From contig JACZZP010000003.1 of assembly GCA_015183035.1 (NCBI GenBank), positions 620,001 through 684,000 on the forward strand: a DNA stretch of 64,000 nt, read 5' to 3'. Origin of the DNA: Meloidogyne chitwoodi. Taxonomy: Eukaryota; Nematoda; Chromadorea; Rhabditida; Meloidogynidae. The notes beneath the pieces were generated by a model, which was given only the letters and a program-made list of their open reading frames with translations, had not been told where the DNA came from and searched no databases. Shown one piece after another: positions 40,848-52,400 of this stretch (position 1 is the stretch's first letter; every line of letters starts with the position of its first letter). Made by a program: the position numbers and the translations under genes.

Positions 40848-43800
40848 TCATTTATTAAACCAACTAGTAGAAATTTTATCATAAAAAGACGAAAATGAAG
40901 AAGTATTATTATTAAATTGTTGTCCACTTTTGCTACTACTCCCTTCACTTCCTAAAAATCGTTGAGGTGATTTTGATGATAATCTTTTTTGTTTTTCTTT
41001 TAAGTTATTTTCTTCTTCTTCTTTTAATTTATTTATATCCTTTTTTTAAATTAAAATTAAATTAAAATTATTTAAAAAAACCTTAAATTTAGAAAGACGA
41101 GGAATTTGTGTTAAACGTTGAATATTTTGTACTCTTGGAATTATATCAACTAAAGAATTATAACTTTCTTCTAATTGAACTTCACTGTTGTTATTATTAA
41201 AAGCAGTTATTGGCTCTGATTGTAATTGACCAAATAACATCTTTTTTAAAAATTAAAATTAAATTAAATTTTTTTTTAAATCTTTTCTAGTTATTTTTAA
41301 ATAATTGAAAAAAATTAAAAATGTAAGAAATAAAATTTTTTTTTTAATTCAAAATTTTTTTAAAGTTGGTTTTCCTCAACCTTTAAAATCCACTCCCCCT
41401 GACCATTTTTAATGTTTCCGTTTTGTCGGGGAATTTAAAATTAAAAAAAAATTCTGATTATTTTAACATAGAAATATGTGTGTAATAATACAATATTAAA
41501 ATATCAGAATTTTTTTAAACAAAAAAAAAAATTATCGAAAATTTAAATAAATCACTATATTCACAACAACTCAATTTAAATTTTAAAAAAAAATTAAAAA
41601 AAATTTTTTTTAATTTTTTTACAGTTGTTCTCTGAGCAAATAATTTAGCATTTCGAAGTAAAGGTTCTTGAATTAAATTAATTTCTATTGGATCCATTTT
41701 AGCTTCTATTAATTTACAAATTTCCAAAAATTGTTTATCCGGAAACATTTGAAAAAATGTTTTACAATCAAAAATTAATTGAACACAAATTGTAGAAATT
41801 GGTAAACAATTATTAGCACAATGTTTTAATATTTTTATAAATAAATTTCCTTTTTTTTAAAATTAAAATTAATTAAATAAAATTAATTAGAGTAAAAGAG
41901 GAAAATAAATTTTAATTTTATTTATTTATTTTAATAAAAATATTTTTAAAAAAAATAATAATATTTTAATACTTAAAATTATTTTAAAAAATTCTAATGG
42001 TCTAATAAGACTCAGAATTTACTAATTTAAATATATTAACTAAAAAAAAGTTAAGAAACTCTTTTTCAAAAATAAAATAAAAAGTTCAAAAAATAGGAGA
42101 TTTAAAAAATAAAATAAAAATTTAAGGGTCTTGACCTTCTCTCTTAAACTCTCTTCTAATAAAATTAAATTAAAAAAAATAAACCAATTTGTTTAGAAAC
42201 GTGTAAAACAACATTTTTAGTAAATAAATGACCAAGAGAATTTTGATTTAATTCTGAACATATTTCAATCAAAAAAATATAAAAATGACAAGATATTTGT
42301 GTTGGAACAAATATTTTGACTTTTTCACTTAATAAAACATTTTCTGGTTCCTTTAAATAAATTTAAAAATATTTTTTAATTAAATAAAAAAACCTGTAAA
42401 ATTTCCATCCAATCATACCAATTATTTGAAACATTTTTTATTAAATTTGTATATAAATTATTTGAAGAAGAACAAAAATGTTCATTAATTATACAATTCA
42501 TAAATTGACTAAAAATTAAATAATTAAAAATAAAAAAAAATAAAAATTAAATTAAAAAAATAAGGCACTAAAAATACTCTCCAAAAATTAAAATTAATTA
42601 ATTTAAAAAAATTTAATTAATTAAATAATGTCTTAAAAAAGTTAATTTTTATATTTTCTTTATTTTCTTTCTTAGAACAAAAATTAATTTTTAAAAAATA
42701 AATTAAAAAAAAAGAGAAAATATTTAATTTTAATTAAAAGTAAATATAATTTTAAAATTGAATTTCTTACAAAATTATATTAAAAAAAAAATTAAAAAAA
42801 TACCAAAGTGCTTGTTCAGTAGCAGAATGTAACATTTTATTACAATTAACAATTTTATCTAAATTGTGATTCATACATAAACATAAAATTGAAGGTTCAT
42901 GTTGAACTAATGCTAAAAATAAACGAAATATTGATAGCCATTTTTGTTTTAATTCTTTTAAATTATTTAAATTAATTTTTATAAAATTAAAATTTAGAGC
43001 TTCTTCTTCTTTTTCTTCTTCTCCTTCAGATATTGGTTTTATTAAATTAATTTTCCATAAAGAAAAATTTGTTAATCTAAAAAATAAATAATTAAAAAAA
43101 AATTATTTATTTAATTCTATTCCTCTCTCCTCTAATTTTAAATAAAATAATTAATTTAATTTTAATTGTCTCAGAGTGAAAAAATAAATAAGAGATATTT
43201 TTTAAATTAATTAAAAATAAATAAATACGTTCTCTCCTATACCAAAAAAAGAAGAAAATTAAATTATAATTATTTTTAAAAAATCATTTTATTTCCTCCA
43301 ATTTGTGGGTAAAGGAGAGAAGAGTCCAAAATTATAAATTAAATTAATAAATCCCTTCCTTATAATTTAATCTTTCCTTAAATAAAATAAAATAAAAAAA
43401 TAAACCTTTCAACCATTAATAAAACTTTTTCAGCCAAAATATCAACAAGATTTTCAACTTTATCTTCTTGACCAACATTTGTATATTTTTTAACATTTTT
43501 TAATAATTTTAATAAATTATTACAAAATTCACAAATTAATTCCTGCAATTCTGTTGAAATTCCTGAAGCTAATTGTGGATCAAATTTTACCTTAATTTTT
43601 AAATTTAAAAAATAAATTAAAAAATAAACCGAAGATATTCCTCTTTGAAAAGGCATTTGTGGCTTACAATTAATTAAACACAATTTTGAATGTAATAAAT
43701 TTTCAAATAAAATTAATTCTTCATCAATTAATTGATAAAAACGTTTTAATAAAGTATTTCCAAATAATTGTTTATAAATTAATGAATAGGCACTGAACTG

Positions 43801-45932
43801 ACCTTTTGCTTCTTCTTCAATAAATGAATTTGTTAACCAATCCTTAATGAAAAAATTAAAAAAAATAAAAATATATTGTTGAAAAAGGTTAATTTTTGTT
43901 GTAATTGAATTTTGGGACTTATTAATTGAATTTAAAAAAACTTTTTTAAATTTATTTTTTAATGAAATACTCAAATGTCGTCTTTTCGGACTGTCAAATT
44001 TTAAAGTATTTTTTTAACTTTAATTTAATTAATTGTAAAAATTAAATTTAAAAAAATTAAACCGTTTTAAAAATCTGACCAATTGCAACAGCAAATTCAA
44101 CAGCTTGTTCAACTTTTTCAAAATGATTGCACATAGCTTTAACTCTGTCTTTTGTTATTAAACAAATCCTTAAAAATTAAAAATAAATTTTTAAATTTTA
44201 TTAAATAAAAGAATTTTTAATTAATTATATTTTGTGACAAAAAAGAATTTTATTTTTAATTTAAAAAAATAAATTAATTAAATTAATTTGTTTACTTTTC
44301 CCCTGGGAAGAGTTAATTGAAAATAAATTTATAATATTTATTTATTTATTTAAATTATTATTTTATTTATTTAAATTCAAAAATATTTTTTTTATTATAA
44401 AAATATTAATTAATTACTTTGGGGTAATTACAAGGGGAGAAGAGACTTTTTCTCTTTTTTTTAATAAAATAAAAATACTCAAAAATATTTTTATATTTTT
44501 AATTTTTAAAATTAATTAAAAAAAATATACTCATTAATCCATTTAAAACAATTTTGTTGCAATAAAACACTTCTCTCCTCTTTTATTAATTTAAATTTAT
44601 TTTCAATTACACAATTTCCATTTACCAAAGAAATTTCTTTTTCAAGAATTTGACTAGTTGAGAGAGTTTGGTCTTCCACTAATTGCTTTATTTCTTCTTT
44701 AAAATTAATTAATTATTTTAAATTTAAAAATTTAAAAAAAACCTGGTGCCCAACCATTTTTTGATAAAAATAGAATTGCAGAATTTAAACCTTTTCCTCT
44801 ACCAAAAGTTTGTTCAACACATTGTATAGTATCTTTTAGTTGACGAACTAAACCGAGAAGTGTAGAATCAGGTTCATGAAGAATTTCTGAGATCATTTTC
44901 TAAAAAAAAATTTGAAAATTTTTTGAAAAATTAAAAAAGGAAGAAAAAACCATTCTTGAATCCAAATAAAGTTGTAACAACTCAGAAATATCAATTTGAG
45001 GGTTTAACAATATTTGAGCAGTCAAAAGAGTTGTAACAGAATTCCAATTAGTTTCAAAGCCAATTAATTCAACAATTTCATTTTCTAATTCAATTCTTGA
45101 TTTAAATAAACGATTAAATAAAAGAGATAAAATTAAAGGAATATTTTGATCATCTTTTTTATCAAGTAATAAATTATGCTGTTCAGTTTGAACTTGTTTT
45201 TGTAAATTTTCAGATATACAAAGAGCAAAAGAACGTGTTAAAAGGTCACTGGTTGATGCCTAAATATTTTTTATTTAATTTTTTAAATTAAAATTTAATT
45301 TAAAAACCTTTTAAATAATTTAATTTAGACTTACAATAACAGGCAAAAGTGTGTATAACAAAAGAAGACGTCTACCAGCATTTGCTATTGCCCTTTTTTT
45401 ATATTCATTGGTTAATTCAATCTGTCCAGAATTTAAATTATTTTGGACGGAAAATGACACTTTTGTTTCGTTTAATAAAATGGAAAGTTCTGATGCTATT
45501 TCAGTTAATCTATTTTTTTAAAATTTTAATTTAAAAATTAAAATTTTAAAAAACCTTTTAACAGCATTTGATGCTTCCAAAACATCTCTATAACGTCTTC
45601 CAACCATTTGACGAAGATCTTCTCGTTTGTTTTCTATCTCATTTCTATAAATTTAATAAAATTTTATGGATTTTAATATTTTTAAAAATTGAAATTGACT
45701 TCTTTTTTAGAGGAGAGGCTTTTAAAAAATTTGATGAGATCTATTGCGAGAAACTCAGTGATTTTCAGAACAAAGTCCTCAAATCCCTCCTTGGACCATT
45801 TTTAAATAAAAAAATAAATAATCACAAAATTCTTATAAAAAACAGAAAAACTAACTTAAGTTTAATTTGAACCTGAACTAATTGGTCAATATTAAGTTCT
45901 CGCATAAGATTGTCAACATTTATTGGAGGCAT
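40848..45932 (-). CDS. Conserved oligomeric Golgi complex subunit 1 (COG1)
   Basis: About 15 exons. Start MPPINVDNLMRELNIDQLVQ, then NEIENKREDLRQMVGRRYRD, the hallmark COG1 segment (HKKEELRQMVGERYRD in human). Further blocks: GRRLLLLYTLLPVI, GFETNWNSVTTLLTAQILL, HEPDSTLLGLVRQLKDTIQC, LSKNGWAPG, then alpha-helical sequence through to RNAKLFAQRTT, LVDIIPRVQNIQRLTQIPR and the end SFYDKISTSWFNK at 40848. Role: tethering of retrograde vesicles at the Golgi. The join between exons 1 and 2 is unresolved: both GT donors give phase 0 but the acceptor at about 45650 needs phase 2, so a small exon or sequence error lies in the 45658-45872 intron. TXNL1 lies 222 bp upstream on the same strand. Confidence 0.85.
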
Positions 45933-46154
45933 TTTTCTAGGCTATTTTTAAACAAAAAAATAAAATTAATTTTTGTTAAATAAAAACAAATAAAATTTTG
46001 TTAATAAAACAAATAAATTATTAAAAAAAAAGAATAAAATTTAAAAAAAAAAACTTTTTAAGCACAAATAACAAGTTAAAAATTAAATTTTAGATTTTCA
46101 TCTTTTAATAATTACTTCTTTAAAAAAATATTTTCATTCAAACAAAAAATCATT

Positions 46155-47585
46155 TTATTCATGTGATTCTCCAGCTTTACCAGCAACACGTCGAAATTCT
46201 GACATATTAGTTGTTTGAGATGTTGGTGTACCAAAAATACGAAACTCTTCAATTACTGTTTTATCACCCCCATTAACATTATTTTCTACAAAAATTTGGA
46301 GATTGTGGACATTCTAAAATTTATTTTAAATTTAATTTATTTTTTTGTAGGGAGAATTCGCCTTTTTGAGTTTAAAATTCTAAAAAAAATAAGCGGAAGA
46401 GATGAGGTAAAGTCCTCACCCCGTTTGTTTTTTAAGAAATAAAAATATTAAAAAAAACCTGAAATTTGACATATTTCAAAGCAATTAAATGTTCTTGTGA
46501 AAAATCAATAGCCTGAATAGGCTCAGAAGACATAGCAGCGTCAAATCCCAAAGTAACAGGAATATTTGCAAAAATCTTAACATTTTTCGGTCCTGTACCT
46601 TCTGGTGGACCTCGAATTAAAATTGAATGAATTTTGACAGGCTGATTAAAAGGCAAATTAATTAAAAGCTGTTCATCACAATCACTAATAAGAGGACCAG
46701 TTCCATCAAGTAAATGATGTAAAGGATGAGCATCTTCCTTAAAATTTTTTATAATTTGAAATCATTTAAATTAAAAAAAAAAGAACAAGAATTTTACAAA
46801 AAAAAAACATTTAAAACAAAACATTAAATTTTAAAATTAAAAAAGAAAACCTCATTTAAACATTCACTCTGTCCCTTATCAATAAAATGTATAATATCAT
46901 ATTGTCCAGGAATTGGAGAACTAACTTGAGAAGGACAATTAACTGACCATTTATGTGCCAAACTTTCTAAGGCAGTTTTATTTGCACCTTTTAAAAGATC
47001 TACTCGTTGACTTGAAAGAAGATTAAAATTAAATTAAATAAATATATAAAAAAACCCATTTATGAGAACAAGAAACGTAGGCATAGCATTAATCATATAT
47101 TTGTCTTTTGTTTCTAAAAAATAAAATATTACAAAAATAAAATTTATTATTTGGACGTAAAGGTCGGTATGAAGATGGATAAAGGCTTGGATTTTTCCTG
47201 TATTTTTTTGGGCATTCTGAATTTTTCCGGAATTGAATTTTTCCTGAATTCAATCCTAGTCAATAAATTAAAAATAAATCCAGAGTAAGATTTTTTTAAT
47301 TTCGATCACTATTAGGCCGTAGTCATAAAAAATTAAAAATAGAAATAAACCTTTACATTTGTCGACATCAACTTTAATAAACTTTAAATTAATATATTTA
47401 TTTGAAAGTTCTTCAAAAACAGGAGCAATTGCACTACAAGGTCCACACCTTAATTATAAAAATATTTAAATTATTAAAAACTAAAAAAACCAAGTAGCAA
47501 AAAAGTCTACAATACAAGGCGCAGTCCCAGAATTGATAATTATTTTAGTAAATTCAGCATCTGTTTGTGGCTTTGCAACAGGCAT
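46155..47585 (-). CDS. txl-1: Thioredoxin-like protein 1 (TXNL1; thioredoxin + PITH domain)
   Basis: Five or six exons. Thioredoxin domain: [38 protein letters not shown] with the CGPC redox pair, [10 protein letters not shown] and [20 protein letters not shown] domain: [57 protein letters not shown], then [20 protein letters not shown] and GKAGESHE. This is TXNL1 from end to end; the PITH domain binds the 26S proteasome, so the protein is a cytosolic proteasome-linked redox factor. The gap to COG1 downstream is only 222 bp, short enough for a nematode operon with trans-splicing of the downstream gene, but no proof is visible. Confidence 0.93.
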
Positions 47586-49452
47586 ATTTTTATTTATTTT
47601 TAAATTATTTTAATTAATAATTTAAAAAATCTTTAAAGAAAATTTTTTTAATGATTTTTAAAAAATCGTGGAAAAAAGTACGTTTAAATGTTGAAGATGA
47701 GTGTGTCATTATAAAATCGTTGTTTCAGTGCGATCTTGAAAAGTGTAAATATACTGTATTCTTATTAATGAGAGATGTAATTATGACGAGATATTAGGTA
47801 GAAAGGAATTTTTTTATAAATAATTTTATTTGTAAATTAAGGGTCAAGGATTTTTATTTGAGATAAAAAAATTGATTAATATATAAGAGAATATATTTAT
47901 ATAATTAATTATTTTATTACCTTTTTTATTTTTAGTTGATATTAATTTAATAATTCTGAAGGTTATTTATATAAAATAAATAAAAATAATAATTTTATTA
48001 TTATTTATTTGATTTATTTTTAAATAAAAGAAATATTTAATTATCATTTAAAATGATCTTTTTTTATTTTTAATATTTTTACAATTAAAAAAAAAAATTT
48101 TTTATAGGTATTTAATTATATTTTTTTAATACTTTTTTTCTTTTTTATTTTTAAAATCATTAAAAATAAATTTTATTAATTTTTTAATTATTATTTAATA
48201 TATTTTTTAATTAATTTTATTTATTTACTAAAAATATATTTATCATTTAATTGTTCTAATTTATTTATTTTTTTAATCATTAATTTTATGCAATCCTTAG
48301 TAAAATAAAAAATAAATTTTCGCCATTTTTTTTAATATTTTGTTCTCTTTTCTTTTTATTAAATCAGGAAATGATCAAAATAACTGACTTTTTCTTTTTT
48401 TTTAATTTAAAAAAAAAAGATGAGAGATTCTTCTTCTCATTTTTAACTAAAAATACCCCCCATCAATTCCTTATAATTTTCTTAAAATTTATTTAGGTCA
48501 AAAACTGTCAAAAATAAAGAAAAATATAAATATATTTATGGTTAAACAACAAAAATTGTTGTGAAAAAGTGAAGACATTTTGAAAAGAAAAACGCTAAAA
48601 ATGGGATATTTATTGGGTGAAGAGAGAGAGAATTGCCGTTTTGCAATTCTTTCTTTTCTTTTTAAATTAAATATTAAATAATTAATTATTTAATAAAATT
48701 AACGGATTTATTTAAAAAAATATTTTATTATTTTTAAATAAAATAATTATTTAATTAATTAAGAGGAGAGGGACAGCACAAAAACAATCTAAATTAATTT
48801 TAATTTTAATAAATTTAAAATAGTTAAAATATATTAAATAAAATAACAGATATCTCTTTCTTATAATTTTAATTCAATTTAATTTATTTTATTAATTTAA
48901 TTTAAATTTAAATTTTTAAAATTTTCTAAAAAATATAAGCTAAAATCTTTTTCCCTCCCTTATTCTATTTTTCACTCTTTTTCTCTTATTTTTCTGTTTC
49001 TCTGTTTTCTTTTCTTTGTTAGACACTGTTCATTTTGTATTAAGAGCATTCTTCTCTCTCTTTCTTTTTATTATTCTATTTTTGTAAAATCACTTTTTGC
49101 CTTTCTTTTATATTTGAAAATCCCTTTAAATATCCTCCTTATAAAAACTAAAAAATAAAAATATTTTTAATCAAAAAAAGTTTTCCCTTTTTTAAGAAAA
49201 TAAATAAAATCATTCATCCATTTTTAAAGTGAAAATGCGCAAATATATTTTTATTTTAAAATATATTTATGTAAACTTTTAAGTGGAATTAGTCTTTTTA
49301 TTTAATAAAATGAAGATTATTTTATTTAATTTATTTTTAAAATAAATATCTACCTTTACCCTTCTATTTTTAATAAATTAAATATTTTTTTTATTAAAAT
49401 TTATTTATTTTATTTTTTTCTATTTAATTAAAAATATTAATTTTCACAGATT
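47586..49452. other. Long AT-rich intergenic region between txl-1 and the NOAH-like gene
   Basis: Divergent promoter interval of about 1.9 kb, almost only A and T with poly-A/T runs and TTAATTAA palindromes. No ORF with family features and no RNA gene seen. The last bases TTTTCACAG (49441-49449) look like a splice acceptor three bases before the next ATG. Confidence 0.5.
49441..49449 (+). promoter_or_regulatory. Likely SL trans-splice acceptor of the NOAH-like mRNA
   Basis: TTTTCACAG directly precedes ATT-ATG of the first coding exon, with no upstream exon visible. A good 3' splice site this close to the initiator is typical of trans-spliced nematode mRNAs. The SL1 RNA genes themselves lie in introns of this same gene. 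Confidence 0.45.
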
Positions 49453-52400
49453 ATGTGTTTAAAATTTTTTCTTTTAATTTCTTTAATATTATTTAATTTT
49501 TTAACAACAGAATGCCAAGCTTATTCAATACGTGAGAATTTAATTTAATAAAAATGAATTATTGTTAAATGTCACCCAGTAAACTTTAAAAAATTTTTAA
49601 CTCGGTAAAATTAAAACAATTTTATCTAATTTTGGTATCATTGGATAGAGAATTAAATTTACTATAAAATATCAAAATATCAAAATTTTTGAATTATTTA
49701 ACAAAAAGTTATAATTAAAAAACCTCAAAATTACTTATAAATATTACTTTTTTAATCACAACTTTTTTATTTTAAATTTAAAAAAAGTATTTATTTAAAC
49801 ATTTTATAGAAAATTGAATTTTTTATTTATTAAAATTTTAATTAATTTATTTATTTTAATTTTTGAGTCAAAAAAACAATTTATTTAAATTAATCCAACT
49901 AGTAGCTTTTTAAAGTGAATGATAATTTAAGTAATTATTTAAAAGCTGTGAAATAAAAAAAATATTTTTTTTATTTTTTTTCTTTATTAAATAAATAAAA
50001 TGGGTTAAAAATAAATAAATAAAATGACCTTAACCTAAATTAAAAATTATAGACTCTAAAATTAAATAAGATCTTCTAAATATTAAATATTTTAGTAGTA
50101 CAAAAATATATAACGGGGGAAAAAATAAATAAAATTAAATGGAAAAGAATTTAAAAAATAAATTAAATTAATTATTATTTTATTTTTTAATAAAGCATTA
50201 ATTTCTGAATGTCATTTGGAGGAAACACCTGTTTTTCTTTTACAACGGAATGTTTCTTCTGTGGCCGGAACTGAGCCTTTAAGAACGATTTCAGTTAATG
50301 GAGGATTTCTTGAATGTACAGAACTTTGTTCTGCAGCAAATGTAAATTATTTTTTTATTTAATTTTTTATTTTCTGCTTTGGAATTAAATTTTATTATTT
50401 TTTTTTGCTTTGCTTAAAAGCTTGTTTTTTTTAATCTTTGGAGAAGCAATTCACCGAAATTTATTTTTTTAGGAAATATTTGTTTTTCTTTTTTGGTTAT
50501 CAAAGATAAGGGATGTTTAGGAGTGATTAAATATTTATTTTTTTAATCATTAATTTTTAATATTAAATTACAGTAATTTTTTTAAATTATTTTAGAATGT
50601 TCAAGTAATTGAATTACTGTATTTTTACTGTCCTTTTTATTAGAATAATTTTTCTTGAATAATTAAATTCTCTTATCCCTTATTTATTTTTTATCTTATT
50701 TTTAATTTATTTTTATCGGTAAAAAATGAAAAATTCTATTTTCGGTGAATTGTCTTTTCGGTGAATTTTCCCACCAAAATTTATTCCTTTATTTCCTCTA
50801 TTTTTTTCAGTTTTTTTTTTAAATTTTCAAAACAGGGTAATAATAAAAATCAACAAACTTCTAAATTATTTTCTTCTTTCTTCTCTTCTTCTTCTTTTCC
50901 TTCTTCTATAATTGATTGGCTATCTTTTCATCATTTACGTCCTTCTAATATTTTGGCCCAATTAATAAAAAAAGAAATTGAAAAAAATAAAACTTTGGTG
51001 ATGGATAATTTGCAAAATTGTAGTAAAATAAAAGAATTAATAAAAGACTTGCAGAATTGCGTTGCTGTTCGTTTTTCAAGTGAAAAACAGTGTCAATTGT
51101 TAGGAAAATCGAACAAAGAAGATGCTTCTCTTTCTTTACAAGATATTGGTTGGACACTTGCTAAATTGGCTATTAAAAGTTGTGTTAAGGTAAATAAATA
51201 TTTTTAATTTAATTTTAAAGTCCAAAAAAGGAGGTTTTTCTTTAAATTTTCGGTACTTGTCGGTTATGCCCCCCCAGTTCAGTGCCAAAATTTGAGTGTC
51301 AAACTAATACTTTTAATTCATTAATATTTAAATTATAATCCGCATGTTTTGATGTTTTTTTATGTTTGTTGGTTGTTAAGCAATTATATAAACAAATTAA
51401 TTAAAAATAAAATATATAAAATATTAAATAAAAAATAATCAAATTAAAATGCCTTATAAATATGACAATGGTAGAAAGTCCTGATGAAGCAAATGCTGCA
51501 AAGTTTTTCCAAAACTGTACGATTAGAGAATATATTCCATCAAAATAATTTAAATATGAATGCATTAAAATTATTAGTTTGACACTCAAATTTTGGCACC
51601 GAACTGGGGGGGGGGTGGCATAATCGACTTTTACCAAATTCTCTTTTAGAGTAAAAAAATCTGTTCTTCTCCCTTCAATTTTGATGTTCATGAACAAAAA
51701 ATACTTGTTGGATTTGCTAGAGAAGTTGTAGCAGCAGAAAGTGTTCAACAATGCCTTACTGCTTGTTTAGATGCTGTCGATACTTTTGGCTTTGAATGCG
51801 AGTAAGAGCGGAAAAAAAATATTTTTTTTTAATATTTTTTTAAAAAAAGGTCAGTAATGTATTACCCAATGGATGCTGAATGTATTTTGAATACTGAAGA
51901 CAGACTTGATCGTCCAGATCTTTTTGTTGACGAAAAAGAAGATATTGTTATTTATTTGGATAATAATTGTGCTGGATGTAATTTTATTTTTAAATAATAG
52001 AAAAGAATAAGAATAAGTTTTAAAAAAAAACTTAATCCAACTAGTAGCTTTTTTAAATAACTTTAATTGTCTAATTAGTTTAAAAAAGCTGTAAAATAAA
52101 ATGCTCCTATTAAAGACACTTAAAAATTTATTTAACTACCATATTTTATTTAAAATAAAAGGGAAAAGATTTTTCTATGATATAAACTAAAATTAATTTA
52201 TTAATAAATTAAAATGAATTAATTTATTTTTAATCCAACTAGTAGCTTTTTTAAATTGACAATAAAACTTGTTAATTTAAAAAAGCTGTAAAATAACAAA
52301 TAAATATTTTTTAAAAATTATTTTAGCTCAATGTTATGCTCCTTATGTAACTCAATATGTTGCTGTAGAGGGAAAACAATTAGCTGAAGAATTAGATCAT

